From: CAZBZG01 sp964496245
Lineage (GTDB): Bacteria; Planctomycetota; SZUA-567
Reading direction: 5' to 3'
Assembly: GCA_964496245.1 (NCBI GenBank)
Contig: CAZBZG010000211.1
Span: 1 to 8,451 of the forward strand
DNA: 8,451 nt
Shown: in pieces, positions 1-6,710 of the stretch
How the letters are laid out: each line of letters starts with the position of its first letter
How positions within the stretch are numbered: the stretch's first letter is position 1
The notes under the pieces: generated by a model
What the model was told of the DNA's origin: nothing
Database searches by the model: none
What the model saw: the letters and a program-made list of their open reading frames with translations, nothing else
Position numbers and translations under genes: made by a program

Positions 1-118
1 AGCCGCCGGCAGGACCTGAGAGATGCTGCGAGAGCGAAGTGGATACCCCCTTTCCGCGCATTTCATTATGCAACGCCACGGTCAGCCTGTCAATGCCTGT
101 CTTCGACCGGAACTCGCT

Positions 119-153
119 CCGAAATCAGCGGTTAGGGGATATGCTGATTTCGG
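119..153. repeat. 11-bp perfect inverted repeat upstream of the hydrolase-kinase operon
   Basis: The arms CCGAAATCAGC (119-129) and GCTGATTTCGG (143-153) are exact reverse complements separated by 13 bases. The right arm ends on the GG of the putative -24 element of the downstream sigma-54-like promoter, so a protein bound here, or a hairpin formed here, would affect that promoter. No T-run follows, so a classical intrinsic terminator for an upstream gene is unlikely, although a stem of this length could still end or stabilise an upstream transcript. An operator is the alternative. I saw no recognisable gene in the 118 bases to its left. Confidence 0.75.
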
Positions 154-166
154 CACAGGGCTTGTT
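151..166 (+). promoter_or_regulatory. Candidate sigma-54 (-24/-12) promoter for the M20 hydrolase-acetate kinase operon
   Basis: CGGCACAGGGCTTGTT matches the RpoN consensus TGGCACGNNNNTTGCW at GGCAC and TTG with the correct spacing. The first T is replaced by C, and the -12 GC is GT. Transcription would start near 177, leaving a leader of about 60 bases before the ATG at 236. It is supported by the neighbouring sigma-54 activator gene, but the -12 deviation makes it weaker than the site at 5688. Confidence 0.45.
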
Positions 167-235
167 GTCAGCCAGGCGCGTGAAAACAGAAGCACGATTG
201 GGTCAGTGGAGCATCCCGAAAACAGGAGATCAGAC

Positions 236-1465
236 ATGTACACGCTTCTCCAGAACAAGAACCAGGCCCTGCGCAAGTCGCTCCTCGCCTTTGCCCGCAC
301 GCTCGTCCAGACCCCGAGCCAGAGCCGGCGGGAAGGCGATGTGGCCAACCGCGTCGAACGGGAGATGAAGCAGATCGGCTACGAACAGGTGCTGCAGGAC
401 CAGGACGGCAACGTGGTCGGACTCATGCCCGGCCGCGAGGACGAACCGACTGTTCTTCTCAACTGCCACATGGACACGGTCCCGCCCGGTGCTACATCCA
501 TGTGGGAGCGAAACCCCACGAGCGGCCGTATGGAGCAGGGCGTCCTCCACGGGCTGGGCGCAGCCGACTGCAAGGGCGGACTGGCCGCCCAGATCTATGC
601 AGGCGCTCTACTCAAGCGGAGCTTGCTCCCGCTCAAGGGGCATCTCGTGGTAGCCGCGACCGTGGCGGAGGAGAACGGCTGCAGCATCGGCGTGCGCAGC
701 CTGATGACGGAGACGCTTCCCGAACTCGGACTCAAGCCCGATTTCGCGATCCTCGGCGAACCCACGGACCTGGGCATCTACTACGGGCACGACGGCTGGA
801 CCGAGCTCGAAATCCGCGTGGAGGGCGCCAATCCATTTCACGTCCGGGATGCGACCGGCGCGATCCACCGCGGATTCAGCGCGCGGCAAAAGGCCGCACG
901 CGCCGAGCAGCCGTCCGAATTCCTGTCCACCGAACGCCCCCTCTTTCAGGAGGCCGACGGGACCTGTCGCGCCCTGATCCCGGTCGAGCGCCGGCTCAGC
1001 GAGAACGAACCGCCTAGCAGCGTGGTCGCGCAGATCAAAGAGGAAGCGTCCCTCCTCGCCCGACAGAGCGGGAACGTGGCCGTGGATGTGGCGATCTACG
1101 AGGAAGAGGAACAACTTGGCACGGGCCGCGTCACCCGCGTTCAGCGCATCACAAACGCCTGGTCGGTCGACCCGTTCCATCCCTTGGTCTTGCGGGCCCG
1201 CCAGGCGCTCTCCGCCGCCGGCTGCGCGGTCCGGGCCGGCCGTTGGACACTCGGGCGGCTCGGCATGGGAACCGCGGGCAGCGCGCTGGTCGACACGTTC
1301 GACGTGCCCACCGTAGGCTACGGGCCCGGCCACGAGGAGCAGGCGCATGCGGTAAACGAGAGCGTCGCTACCCACAAGATCGTGGAAGCCACCTACGGTA
1401 CGGCGGCCATCGTCCACAGCCTAGTGGGGGTACCCGTCTACGGATGGACAGCCGACGAACTTTGA
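236..1465 (+). CDS. M20-family metallohydrolase, YgeY-like (deacylase/amidohydrolase/peptidase)
   Basis: This 409-residue protein is a zinc-dependent M20 hydrolase (ArgE/DapE/carboxypeptidase G2 superfamily), probably cytoplasmic; no signal peptide is visible. The family metal ligands and catalytic residues can be seen: HMD (H78, D80), bridging D111 in GLGAADCKGG, the EE pair E145-E146 in AEENGC, E175 in GEPTD, and C-terminal H371 in EEQAHAVNES. The GEPTD region, the late WTLG...G segment and GYGPG...AHAVNE resemble E. coli YgeY, the hydrolase linked to selenium and purine catabolism genes, more than ArgE or DapE. The lid domain (about 185-300) carries FHVRDA at 201-206 where relatives usually have a CHGS/AHGS-type motif, so substrate choice may differ. 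The start at 236 has AGGAG seven bases upstream; the frame stays open back to 23 but that extension has no family resemblance. It leads an operon with two acetate kinase homologues, suggesting that it releases an acyl or carbamoyl group. The substrate is unknown. Confidence 0.85.
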   Translation: MYTLLQNKNQALRKSLLAFARTLVQTPSQSRREGDVANRVEREMKQIGYEQVLQDQDGNVVGLMPGREDEPTVLLNCHMDTVPPGATSMWERNPTSGRMEQGVLHGLGAADCKGGLAAQIYAGALLKRSLLPLKGHLVVAATVAEENGCSIGVRSLMTETLPELGLKPDFAILGEPTDLGIYYGHDGWTELEIRVEGANPFHVRDATGAIHRGFSARQKAARAEQPSEFLSTERPLFQEADGTCRALIPVERRLSENEPPSSVVAQIKEEASLLARQSGNVAVDVAIYEEEEQLGTGRVTRVQRITNAWSVDPFHPLVLRARQALSAAGCAVRAGRWTLGRLGMGTAGSALVDTFDVPTVGYGPGHEEQAHAVNESVATHKIVEATYGTAAIVHSLVGVPVYGWTADEL

Positions 1466-1511
1466 GCGACGTTCCAACGCGGAACCCGCGACGCGAAGGA
1501 GGCGACACCTC

Positions 1512-2738
1512 ATGAACGTGCTTGTGCTCAACTGCGGAAGCTCTTCGCTGAAGTACCGCCTGATCGAGATGCCGTCCGAACGGGAACGCGCCGGCGGGGA
1601 GGCCCAGCGCGTGGGCCCGCCCACGGCCGAGCCGCCCAAGATCTTTCACAACGTTGACGGCCGCAACGAGACCCACGAGACGCCCATGCCGGATCATGCC
1701 ACCGCCTTCGAGCGCGTCGTGGAACTCCTCGGTCGACAGGAAGGCCTGATACCCGACGTCATCGGCCACCGCGTCGTACACGGCGGGGCCCGGTTCAGCG
1801 CACCGGCGGTCATCGACGAGAACGTGCTCCAAGACCTGGACGGCCTGCGCGACCTTGCGCCGATTCACAATCCACCGGCCACGGATCTGATTCACGCCTG
1901 CGTGAGGCGCTACCCATCTCTGCCCGAGGTGGCCGTGTTCGACACGGCCTTCCATGCCACGCTGCCGGCCTGCGCCTCCACCTATGCGCTGCCCGCGCAT
2001 CTGCGCGACGACCTGGGACTTCGCAAGTACGGCTTTCACGGCATCAGCCACCAGTACGTGGTGGAGGAGGCAGCCCGGTTCCTCGAACGTCCGCGCGAAG
2101 GTCTGACGGCGGTGAGCTGCCATTTGGGCAGCGGCGGCGCGAGCCTCTGCGCGGTGCGGGACGGGCGCTCCGTCGACAACAGCATGGGCGTAACGCCCTT
2201 GCAGGGACTCGTCATGAGCACCCGGTGCGGGGATCTGGACCCGGCGCTGACCCTGCGCCTGCTCGCCCAGAACACGGGCGATGCGAACGCGGTGGAACGT
2301 CTGCTCAACAAGGAGAGCGGCCTCCTCGGACTGTCGCGCTTCTCCGGCGACATTCGCGACCTGCTCAGCCGCTTGCCAAACGGAAACGAGCACCACCTTC
2401 ACCGCGCCCTGCAGGTGTATCTCTGGCGCGTGCGGAAGTACCTCGGCGCCTACCTGGCGGTGGTGGGCGAGGCGGATGCCGTGATCTTCACGGATACCAT
2501 CGGCGAAGACGTGCCCTACGTCCGATGGGCCGTGTGCGCCGACTTGGACGTGTTCGGGCTCCGTCTGGATGCGGATCGAAACGAAGCGGTCGCATCCCTT
2601 CCGGCCGATATCGCAGCGGACGACAGCCCGGTCCGGATCCTGGTGATCCGGACGAACGAAGAACTGGCGATTGCCCGGCACGTGTATGCCACCCTGGGGC
2701 CCACGGCCCACACATCCACGGAAGGAGCTGCCGCGTGA
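1512..2738 (+). CDS. ackA: Acetate kinase (acetate/propionate kinase family)
   Basis: A 408-residue protein of the ASKHA-fold acetokinase family, which interconverts acetate + ATP and acetyl phosphate + ADP in the cytoplasm. The length is normal for the family. The N-terminal signature NCGSSSLK (7-14) is intact, as are the expected catalytic residues: N7, R87 (GHRVVHGG), H119 (APIHNPP), D144 (VFDTAFH), H176 (YGFHGISH), H204 (CHLGSGGAS), R238 (STRCGD) and E383/E384 (TNEELAIAR). One departure is FTDTIGED at 326-333, where the family normally has a GGIGEN-type adenosine-binding loop. GGAGG lies about ten bases before the ATG, and the gene follows the hydrolase after 46 bases. Its end overlaps the next gene. 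It may accept propionate or another short acyl group; the sequence does not settle this. I use ackA for the family; it need not be the housekeeping copy, as no phosphotransacetylase gene is nearby. Confidence 0.9.
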   Translation: MNVLVLNCGSSSLKYRLIEMPSERERAGGEAQRVGPPTAEPPKIFHNVDGRNETHETPMPDHATAFERVVELLGRQEGLIPDVIGHRVVHGGARFSAPAVIDENVLQDLDGLRDLAPIHNPPATDLIHACVRRYPSLPEVAVFDTAFHATLPACASTYALPAHLRDDLGLRKYGFHGISHQYVVEEAARFLERPREGLTAVSCHLGSGGASLCAVRDGRSVDNSMGVTPLQGLVMSTRCGDLDPALTLRLLAQNTGDANAVERLLNKESGLLGLSRFSGDIRDLLSRLPNGNEHHLHRALQVYLWRVRKYLGAYLAVVGEADAVIFTDTIGEDVPYVRWAVCADLDVFGLRLDADRNEAVASLPADIAADDSPVRILVIRTNEELAIARHVYATLGPTAHTSTEGAAA

Positions 2739-3832
2739 ACCTCCTCTGCCTGACCCCTGTACGCCGCACGCTCTCGGTCGCCTGGTTTCGCGGCGCCCTT
2801 GGCGCACCTGCGTCGCGTCGTCGCATCGAGGCCTATCCCGACCGGATCCCCGACCCGGATTCGGCGTCCGGAGGGACAGGCGGCCTGCTAGGAGCCATCG
2901 GCGTCACAGCGAACGAAGCATCCGGGCTCGCGGCCGTGGGAATCCGTGTGCCCTATGGCGGAAACGCATTCGGCCCGCCGGTCCCGGCCGGCCCGGACGT
3001 ACTCGCCCGGCTCGAACGGCTCTGTGACGAAGCGCCCCTGGCACTGCCTCCCGTGCTCCACCTCCTCCGGCATCTTCAGGAGAAGCTTCCGGAGGTTCCC
3101 GTGATCCTCGCGTTCGCAACAGGCTTCTTCGTCGACCTGCCTGAACGGGAGTCCTCCTATGCCCTGGACTGGGATGCGGCCCGTCTGCCGCCGATACGCC
3201 GCTACGGATTCCACGGCCTCTTTCACGAAGCAGCCTGCGCACATGCCGGCCATCGACTGCGGAGCAACGGCCGTGCGCTTCGACCGCGGATTCTCTCGAT
3301 CTGCCTGGAGCCGCGGCCCGAGATCGCAGCAATCCTGTGCGGCCGGCCCCTGATGGTGACGAGCGGCGCGACCCCGCTCGAGGGCCTGCCCGGCCACACG
3401 ACCTGTGGCGAGATCGACCCGAGCATTCCCCTGCTGCTCGCGGAAAGGCTCGGCTGGGGGCCTGAAAAGACGAACCGCGTCCTCACCCAAGAGAGCGGTC
3501 TGCTCGGACTGGCCGGCCGGCCGCTCACCCTGGAGGAGATCTTCCGGTCGGACGCAGCGCCGTGTCCGGCCGTGCGCGCGTTCCTGGAGCGCCGCATGCT
3601 CCTGGCCTGCGGGGCCGGCATCGCGGCCCTGGGGGGCCTGGACGCAATCGTCTTCTCCGGACGATTCGCACCTCTGGGGAGCACAATCGGGGATTGGCTC
3701 GGGTCCGCCCTCGGGTGCCTGCAGCGCACAGGGCAACCCGCGCCCGCGATCGAACGGTTTCCCGCCTCCATCGAGCAGATCGTGGCCGAACACGCCCTGA
3801 CCTGCAGCACCCGGCGCCGTTGCTCCGCGTGA
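2735..3832 (+). CDS. Degenerate acetate kinase paralogue, probable pseudoenzyme
   Basis: A 365-residue protein aligning along its whole length with the acetate kinase just upstream. The shared framework includes GIRVPYGG (69-76), YGFHG (157-161), GATPLEGL (211-218), CGEIDPSI (224-231), ESGLLGL (253-259) and GGLDAIVFSG (300-309). Most catalytic positions are changed: N7 to T7, the GSSS loop to VRRT, K14 to S14, H119 to A103, D144 to A128, H204 to C190 and R238 to T223; only R71 and H160 remain. The FTxxIGE loop is replaced by FSGRFAPLG. The reading frame is intact over 1.1 kb, so it is not simply a decayed gene. The start is GTG at 2735, overlapping the kinase stop in a GTGA junction, with AAGGAG about eight bases upstream, which implies translational coupling. 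Acetate kinases act as dimers, so it may pair with its sister as a regulatory or structural subunit (inference). The alternative is a divergent kinase with a different mechanism. Confidence 0.82.
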   Translation: MNLLCLTPVRRTLSVAWFRGALGAPASRRRIEAYPDRIPDPDSASGGTGGLLGAIGVTANEASGLAAVGIRVPYGGNAFGPPVPAGPDVLARLERLCDEAPLALPPVLHLLRHLQEKLPEVPVILAFATGFFVDLPERESSYALDWDAARLPPIRRYGFHGLFHEAACAHAGHRLRSNGRALRPRILSICLEPRPEIAAILCGRPLMVTSGATPLEGLPGHTTCGEIDPSIPLLLAERLGWGPEKTNRVLTQESGLLGLAGRPLTLEEIFRSDAAPCPAVRAFLERRMLLACGAGIAALGGLDAIVFSGRFAPLGSTIGDWLGSALGCLQRTGQPAPAIERFPASIEQIVAEHALTCSTRRRCSA

Positions 3833-3833
3833 C

Positions 3834-3852
3834 CGGCTCCTCCGCCGAGCCG
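3834..3852. terminator. Weak hairpin between the convergent kinase and activator genes
   Basis: CGGCTC (3834-3839) and GAGCCG (3847-3852) form a six-base-pair GC stem with a seven-base loop directly after the stop codon of the second kinase homologue. No T-tract follows on either strand, so this is at best a partial terminator or an mRNA-end stabiliser. Nothing else recognisable lies in the 78-base gap. Confidence 0.2.
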
Positions 3853-3910
3853 CGGTGGATGCGGCCAAGAGCTGTCCAGAGCGCCGAGGCCCACGCCTGC
3901 CACGAGCCGC

Positions 3911-5470
3911 TCACGACCGGCGGAACGCGCGCCAGTCAATGCCGAGCTTGCGCATTCTGGCCCGGAGCGTGTTGGGATTGATGTCCAGCAGCCGCGCACA
4001 TCCGTGCGGACCCTCGATGCGTCCCCGCGTGGCTGCGAGCGCGGTTTCGATGTGCTTGCGGATCGCCGCATCCAGCGGGGCCAGATCCGTCTGCGTCGGC
4101 GGCGTTTTTGCGGTCGCCTCCTCGGCCTTCTGCGTCCGCGGCGCCTCCACTGCGCCAAGGGCGCGGTCGATCTCGAGGGTTTCGCCTTCGCCCAGGATCG
4201 CGGCCCGGTCGATCACGGAAGCGAGCTCCCGCACGTTCCCCGGCCAGACATAGGATGCGAGAAGCGCGACGTCCTCCGGCGCGGGCGCGACCGGGGCGAG
4301 CCCGAAGCGCGTAGCCGCCCGCTCGGCAAGGTGCCGGGCGAGCGCGGGGATGTCCTCCAAGCGTTCGCGCAAAGGCGGCAGCACGATCGGAAACACGGCC
4401 AGCCGGTACCAGAGGTCTTCCCGAAACCGGCCGTCCGCCACCATGGCGGCCAGGTCCTGATGGGTCGCCCCCACGATCCGCACATCCACGTGGATCGGCT
4501 GGTGCCCCCCGACCCGTTCCAACCATCCGTCCTGCAGGACCCGCAGCAACCGGACTTGCGCGGCCGGCGGAAGGTCGCCGATCTCGTCCAGGAACAGCGT
4601 GCCCCGATCGGCGCGCTCGAACCATCCGGGGCGCATCTTGACCGCACCGGTGAAGGCGCCTCGTTCGTGTCCGAACAGCTCGGAATCGATGAGATCGGGG
4701 GGGATGGCGCCGCAGTTCACGCGGATAAACGGATGGTCGTGGCGGGCGGACCGGTTGTGAATGGCCCGGGCGACGAGTTCCTTGCCCGTCCCCGTTTCCC
4801 CGAAGATGAGCACGGGCACGCTGGATTCGGCCACCTGTTCGACGCGTTCCATGACCCGCGCGAGCCCGGTCTGCGCGCCCACGATCGTGTCCCCGAGCCG
4901 GCGGCGGCCCAGGCGCGTGAGCAAGGACCGATTGTCCGCCTCGGCCGCTTCCTTGAGGGCTGCGATCTCGTGCAGCCGCTCGTCGTTCTCCAGCGCCACG
5001 CAGAAGGGGTCGAGCAGGGCCTGCGCGAGCGCTTCGTGCCGCAGCCCAAAGCGTTCGCCCGCGGGCGCGACCAGCATGAGCACGCCCCGCACGTCCTGCC
5101 CCGTCGCAAGCGGCCCCACCAGCACGTCGCTGCCTGCATGACCTGCCAGCAACGCCCCCACGGCGGGCACGGGCAGATCTGTTGCGTCCAGATGCGCGAC
5201 GCAGCCCCGTCGGCCCCAGGCCTCGACCTTCCGAAGCACATCGGGCGGACACGCAGTGCGGGCCTCGTCGAAAGCGATAGCAGGTCCGCCGGACAAGGCA
5301 GCCACCGTATCCACGCACCCGCTCTCCGGCTCGATGCGACGAAGCAGCAGCCGCTCGACAGGCATCTCCTTGGTCACGAGAGGAAAGACAGTGCGCGCGC
5401 ACTCGTCGATCTCGATGTGTTGCCCGACTTCGCGCCAGATACTGAACAGGATAGGCCCGAATGTCTCCAT
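3911..5470 (-). CDS. Sigma-54-dependent transcriptional activator (GAF-AAA+-Fis HTH, FhlA/NtrC type)
   Basis: A complete 519-residue bacterial enhancer-binding protein. Residues about 1-165 look like a GAF-type sensor domain with no phospho-acceptor receiver signature, so it probably senses a small molecule or redox state rather than a histidine kinase signal. A short helical linker (about 160-190) leads to the AAA+ domain: Walker A GETGTGKE (224-231), sigma-54 contact loop GAFTGA (271-276), Walker B LFLDEIGD (292-299), PPLRER (365-370) and WPGNVREL (409-416). A Fis-like helix-turn-helix ends the protein (about 483-511, with INPNTLRARMRKLGI). All ATPase and RNA polymerase contact motifs are intact, so it should be functional. 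The ATG is preceded by GGAG about six bases upstream. It is divergent from the transporter operon, which carries the best -24/-12 promoter of the window, and convergent with the kinase operon; both are candidate targets. The effector is unknown. Confidence 0.93.
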   Translation of the reverse strand: METFGPILFSIWREVGQHIEIDECARTVFPLVTKEMPVERLLLRRIEPESGCVDTVAALSGGPAIAFDEARTACPPDVLRKVEAWGRRGCVAHLDATDLPVPAVGALLAGHAGSDVLVGPLATGQDVRGVLMLVAPAGERFGLRHEALAQALLDPFCVALENDERLHEIAALKEAAEADNRSLLTRLGRRRLGDTIVGAQTGLARVMERVEQVAESSVPVLIFGETGTGKELVARAIHNRSARHDHPFIRVNCGAIPPDLIDSELFGHERGAFTGAVKMRPGWFERADRGTLFLDEIGDLPPAAQVRLLRVLQDGWLERVGGHQPIHVDVRIVGATHQDLAAMVADGRFREDLWYRLAVFPIVLPPLRERLEDIPALARHLAERAATRFGLAPVAPAPEDVALLASYVWPGNVRELASVIDRAAILGEGETLEIDRALGAVEAPRTQKAEEATAKTPPTQTDLAPLDAAIRKHIETALAATRGRIEGPHGCARLLDINPNTLRARMRKLGIDWRAFRRS

Positions 5471-5499
5471 TGGATTCTCCGTTTTATACCGCGGTTATA

Positions 5500-5528
5500 C
5501 TATTACATACGACAGGTTTCGCTATCAA
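5500..5528 (-). promoter_or_regulatory. Possible sigma-70 promoter for the sigma-54 activator gene
   Basis: On the minus strand TTGATA (5528-5523) and TAATAG (5505-5500) are separated by 17 bases, a fair match to -35 and -10 elements, in an AT-rich stretch about 30 bases upstream of the activator ATG. No -24/-12 element faces this gene. The assignment rests on consensus match and position only. Confidence 0.35.
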
Positions 5529-5531
5529 ATA

Positions 5532-5561
5532 ATTCGGAATCTACGTTGTGTTTTGCCGAAT
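5532..5561. promoter_or_regulatory. Inverted repeat in the divergent spacer, possible activator binding site
   Basis: ATTCGG (5532-5537) and CCGAAT (5556-5561) are exact reverse complements 18 bases apart. The centre is about 165 bases upstream of the predicted transcription start of the transporter operon, a usual distance for the upstream activating sequence of a sigma-54 activator, and also just upstream of the activator's own gene. Six-base arms are short enough to occur by chance. Confidence 0.25.
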
Positions 5562-5687
5562 GCCTTGCGGAAAGAGGGATCCGTGCAGAAAGGACAACTC
5601 CGCCAAAACCCGCAAACCGTTTTTATCTAATATCTTCTGAGTCCGCCGCCGCTGTGCCCTCCTGGCCTTCACAGCCATCCGCCAAAA

Positions 5688-5703
5688 TGGCACAACCCAT
5701 GCT
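5688..5703 (+). promoter_or_regulatory. Sigma-54 (-24/-12) promoter of the transporter-stress protein operon
   Basis: TGGCACAACCCATGCT matches TGGCACGNNNNTTGCW with a complete TGGCAC at -24 and GC at -12. GG and GC are separated by exactly ten bases; the only core mismatch is A for T at the start of the -12 block. The predicted start is near 5713, giving a leader of about 50 bases before the ATG at 5764. The site lies in the spacer shared with the sigma-54 activator gene, the classical arrangement for an activator and its target. A ten-base direct repeat TCCGCCAAAA occurs at 5599-5608 and again at 5678-5687, abutting the -24 element. Confidence 0.72.
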
Positions 5704-5763
5704 TTCCCGTGCCTGTTGCTGACCCGCATGGTCGGCTGTCGTCCCCCTTTCTGAGGACCCTCC

Positions 5764-6699
5764 ATGTCTGACCCCCGCGTCCGAGAAACCCCTGCGTTGC
5801 GTGCACGTTTGCTGACCCGACTGGCTGGCGGAAGCAGGCGATTGCGGATCTGGGCCGTGCTGGTGGTGGCCATCGTGGCTCTGCTCGGCCTGGACAGCCT
5901 GTTTCCCCACTGGGGACTGCTGCCCCGTTCCACACACACGGCAGGCGCTGGAGTGGCTTTGATCATCTTCCTGGCCGCCCTCTTCTGCGAGTACATCGAC
6001 TCGAGTCTGGGCATGGGCTATGGAACCACTCTCACCCCCGCGCTGCTGGTCGCGGGATTCGATCCCCTCCAGATCGTGCCCTGCGTGCTGCTGAGCGAAT
6101 TCGTCTCCGGCCTGGCCGCCGCCCTCATGCACCACCGTGACGGAAACATCGATCTGCTGCGCGATCAGCAGGCCAGATCCACTGCGCTGATGCTCTCGGT
6201 CCTCAGCGTCGTGGGGACGGTCGCAGCCGTCTCGCTCGCCCTGCAGGTGCCCACGGTCTGGCTCAAGGGCATCATCGGTGGAATCGTTCTCTTGGCCGGG
6301 CTCGTCACCTTGCTCACAGCCGGCAGGCGGCTACGCTACCGCCGGTCGCAGATGATCGGCCTGGGGGCCTTGGCCGCGTTCAACAAAGGACTCAGCGGCG
6401 GCGGATACGGCCCCCTCGTGACCTCCGGCCAGATGGTCTCCGGACTCCCGCCCAAGAAGGCCGTGGCCATTACGTCGCTGGCCGAGTCGCTCACGTGCGT
6501 GGTGGGGCTCGCAGCCTACCTGCTGCTCAAGGGAGGTGTCGCGTGGCCCCTCGCGATCCCGCTCACGCTGGGGGCCCTCCTGTCTGTACCGATCGCTACG
6601 CTTACGGTCAAACGTCTCTCGGAGGGAACCATGCGCCGGAGCGTGGGGACGGCCACCTGTCTGCTGGGCGGACTGACGCTCGTCCGGCTCTTCTGGTAA
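5764..6699 (+). CDS. TSUP (TauE/SafE, DUF81) family membrane transporter
   Basis: A 311-residue polytopic inner-membrane protein of the TSUP family, whose members move sulfite, sulfonates, sulfoacetate or other small organic anions. The two repeated family signatures are visible: EYIDSSLGMGYGTTLTP (76-92) and FNKGLSGGGYGPLVTSG (206-222), one in each half of the inverted-repeat fold. Hydrophobic segments lie at about 29-45, 60-75, 85-123 (probably two), 139-160, 166-185, 197-215, 236-256, 261-283 and 293-311. The N-terminus (1-28) is Arg-rich and cytoplasmic, and a loop of about 15 residues follows the first helix. GAGGA lies six bases before the ATG. It is the first gene behind the best sigma-54 promoter and is followed after 11 bases by a stress protein gene. 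The substrate cannot be read from sequence; beside an acetate kinase operon, an organic acid or sulfur oxyanion are both possible. Confidence 0.87.
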   Translation: MSDPRVRETPALRARLLTRLAGGSRRLRIWAVLVVAIVALLGLDSLFPHWGLLPRSTHTAGAGVALIIFLAALFCEYIDSSLGMGYGTTLTPALLVAGFDPLQIVPCVLLSEFVSGLAAALMHHRDGNIDLLRDQQARSTALMLSVLSVVGTVAAVSLALQVPTVWLKGIIGGIVLLAGLVTLLTAGRRLRYRRSQMIGLGALAAFNKGLSGGGYGPLVTSGQMVSGLPPKKAVAITSLAESLTCVVGLAAYLLLKGGVAWPLAIPLTLGALLSVPIATLTVKRLSEGTMRRSVGTATCLLGGLTLVRLFW

Positions 6700-6710
6700 G
6701 GGAGTGCATC

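Noticed and set aside
23..235. N-terminal extension of the M20 hydrolase from an ATG at 23
   Set aside because: The added 71 residues do not resemble the family and span the inverted repeat and putative promoter; the ATG at 236 has a well-placed AGGAG.
2225..2734. Upstream extension of the second acetate kinase homologue from 2225
   Set aside because: This region is coding in the frame of the first kinase; the extension is low-complexity Arg/Gly/Pro sequence, and homology starts at the GTG at 2735.
1368..2807. Long minus-strand reading frame of 479 codons opposite the acetate kinase
   Set aside because: It is antisense to a clear acetate kinase, its translation is rich in Arg, Gly, Ala and His without family motifs, and such shadows are expected in GC-rich coding DNA.
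5599..5640. Intrinsic terminator suggested by the TTTTT stretch near 5620
   Set aside because: No GC-rich stem precedes the T-run on the plus strand, and no gene ends there.
4004..5722. Long plus-strand reading frame of 572 codons opposite the sigma-54 activator
   Set aside because: The minus-strand frame has a complete set of activator motifs; the plus-strand translation shows no domain and runs through the AT-rich spacer.
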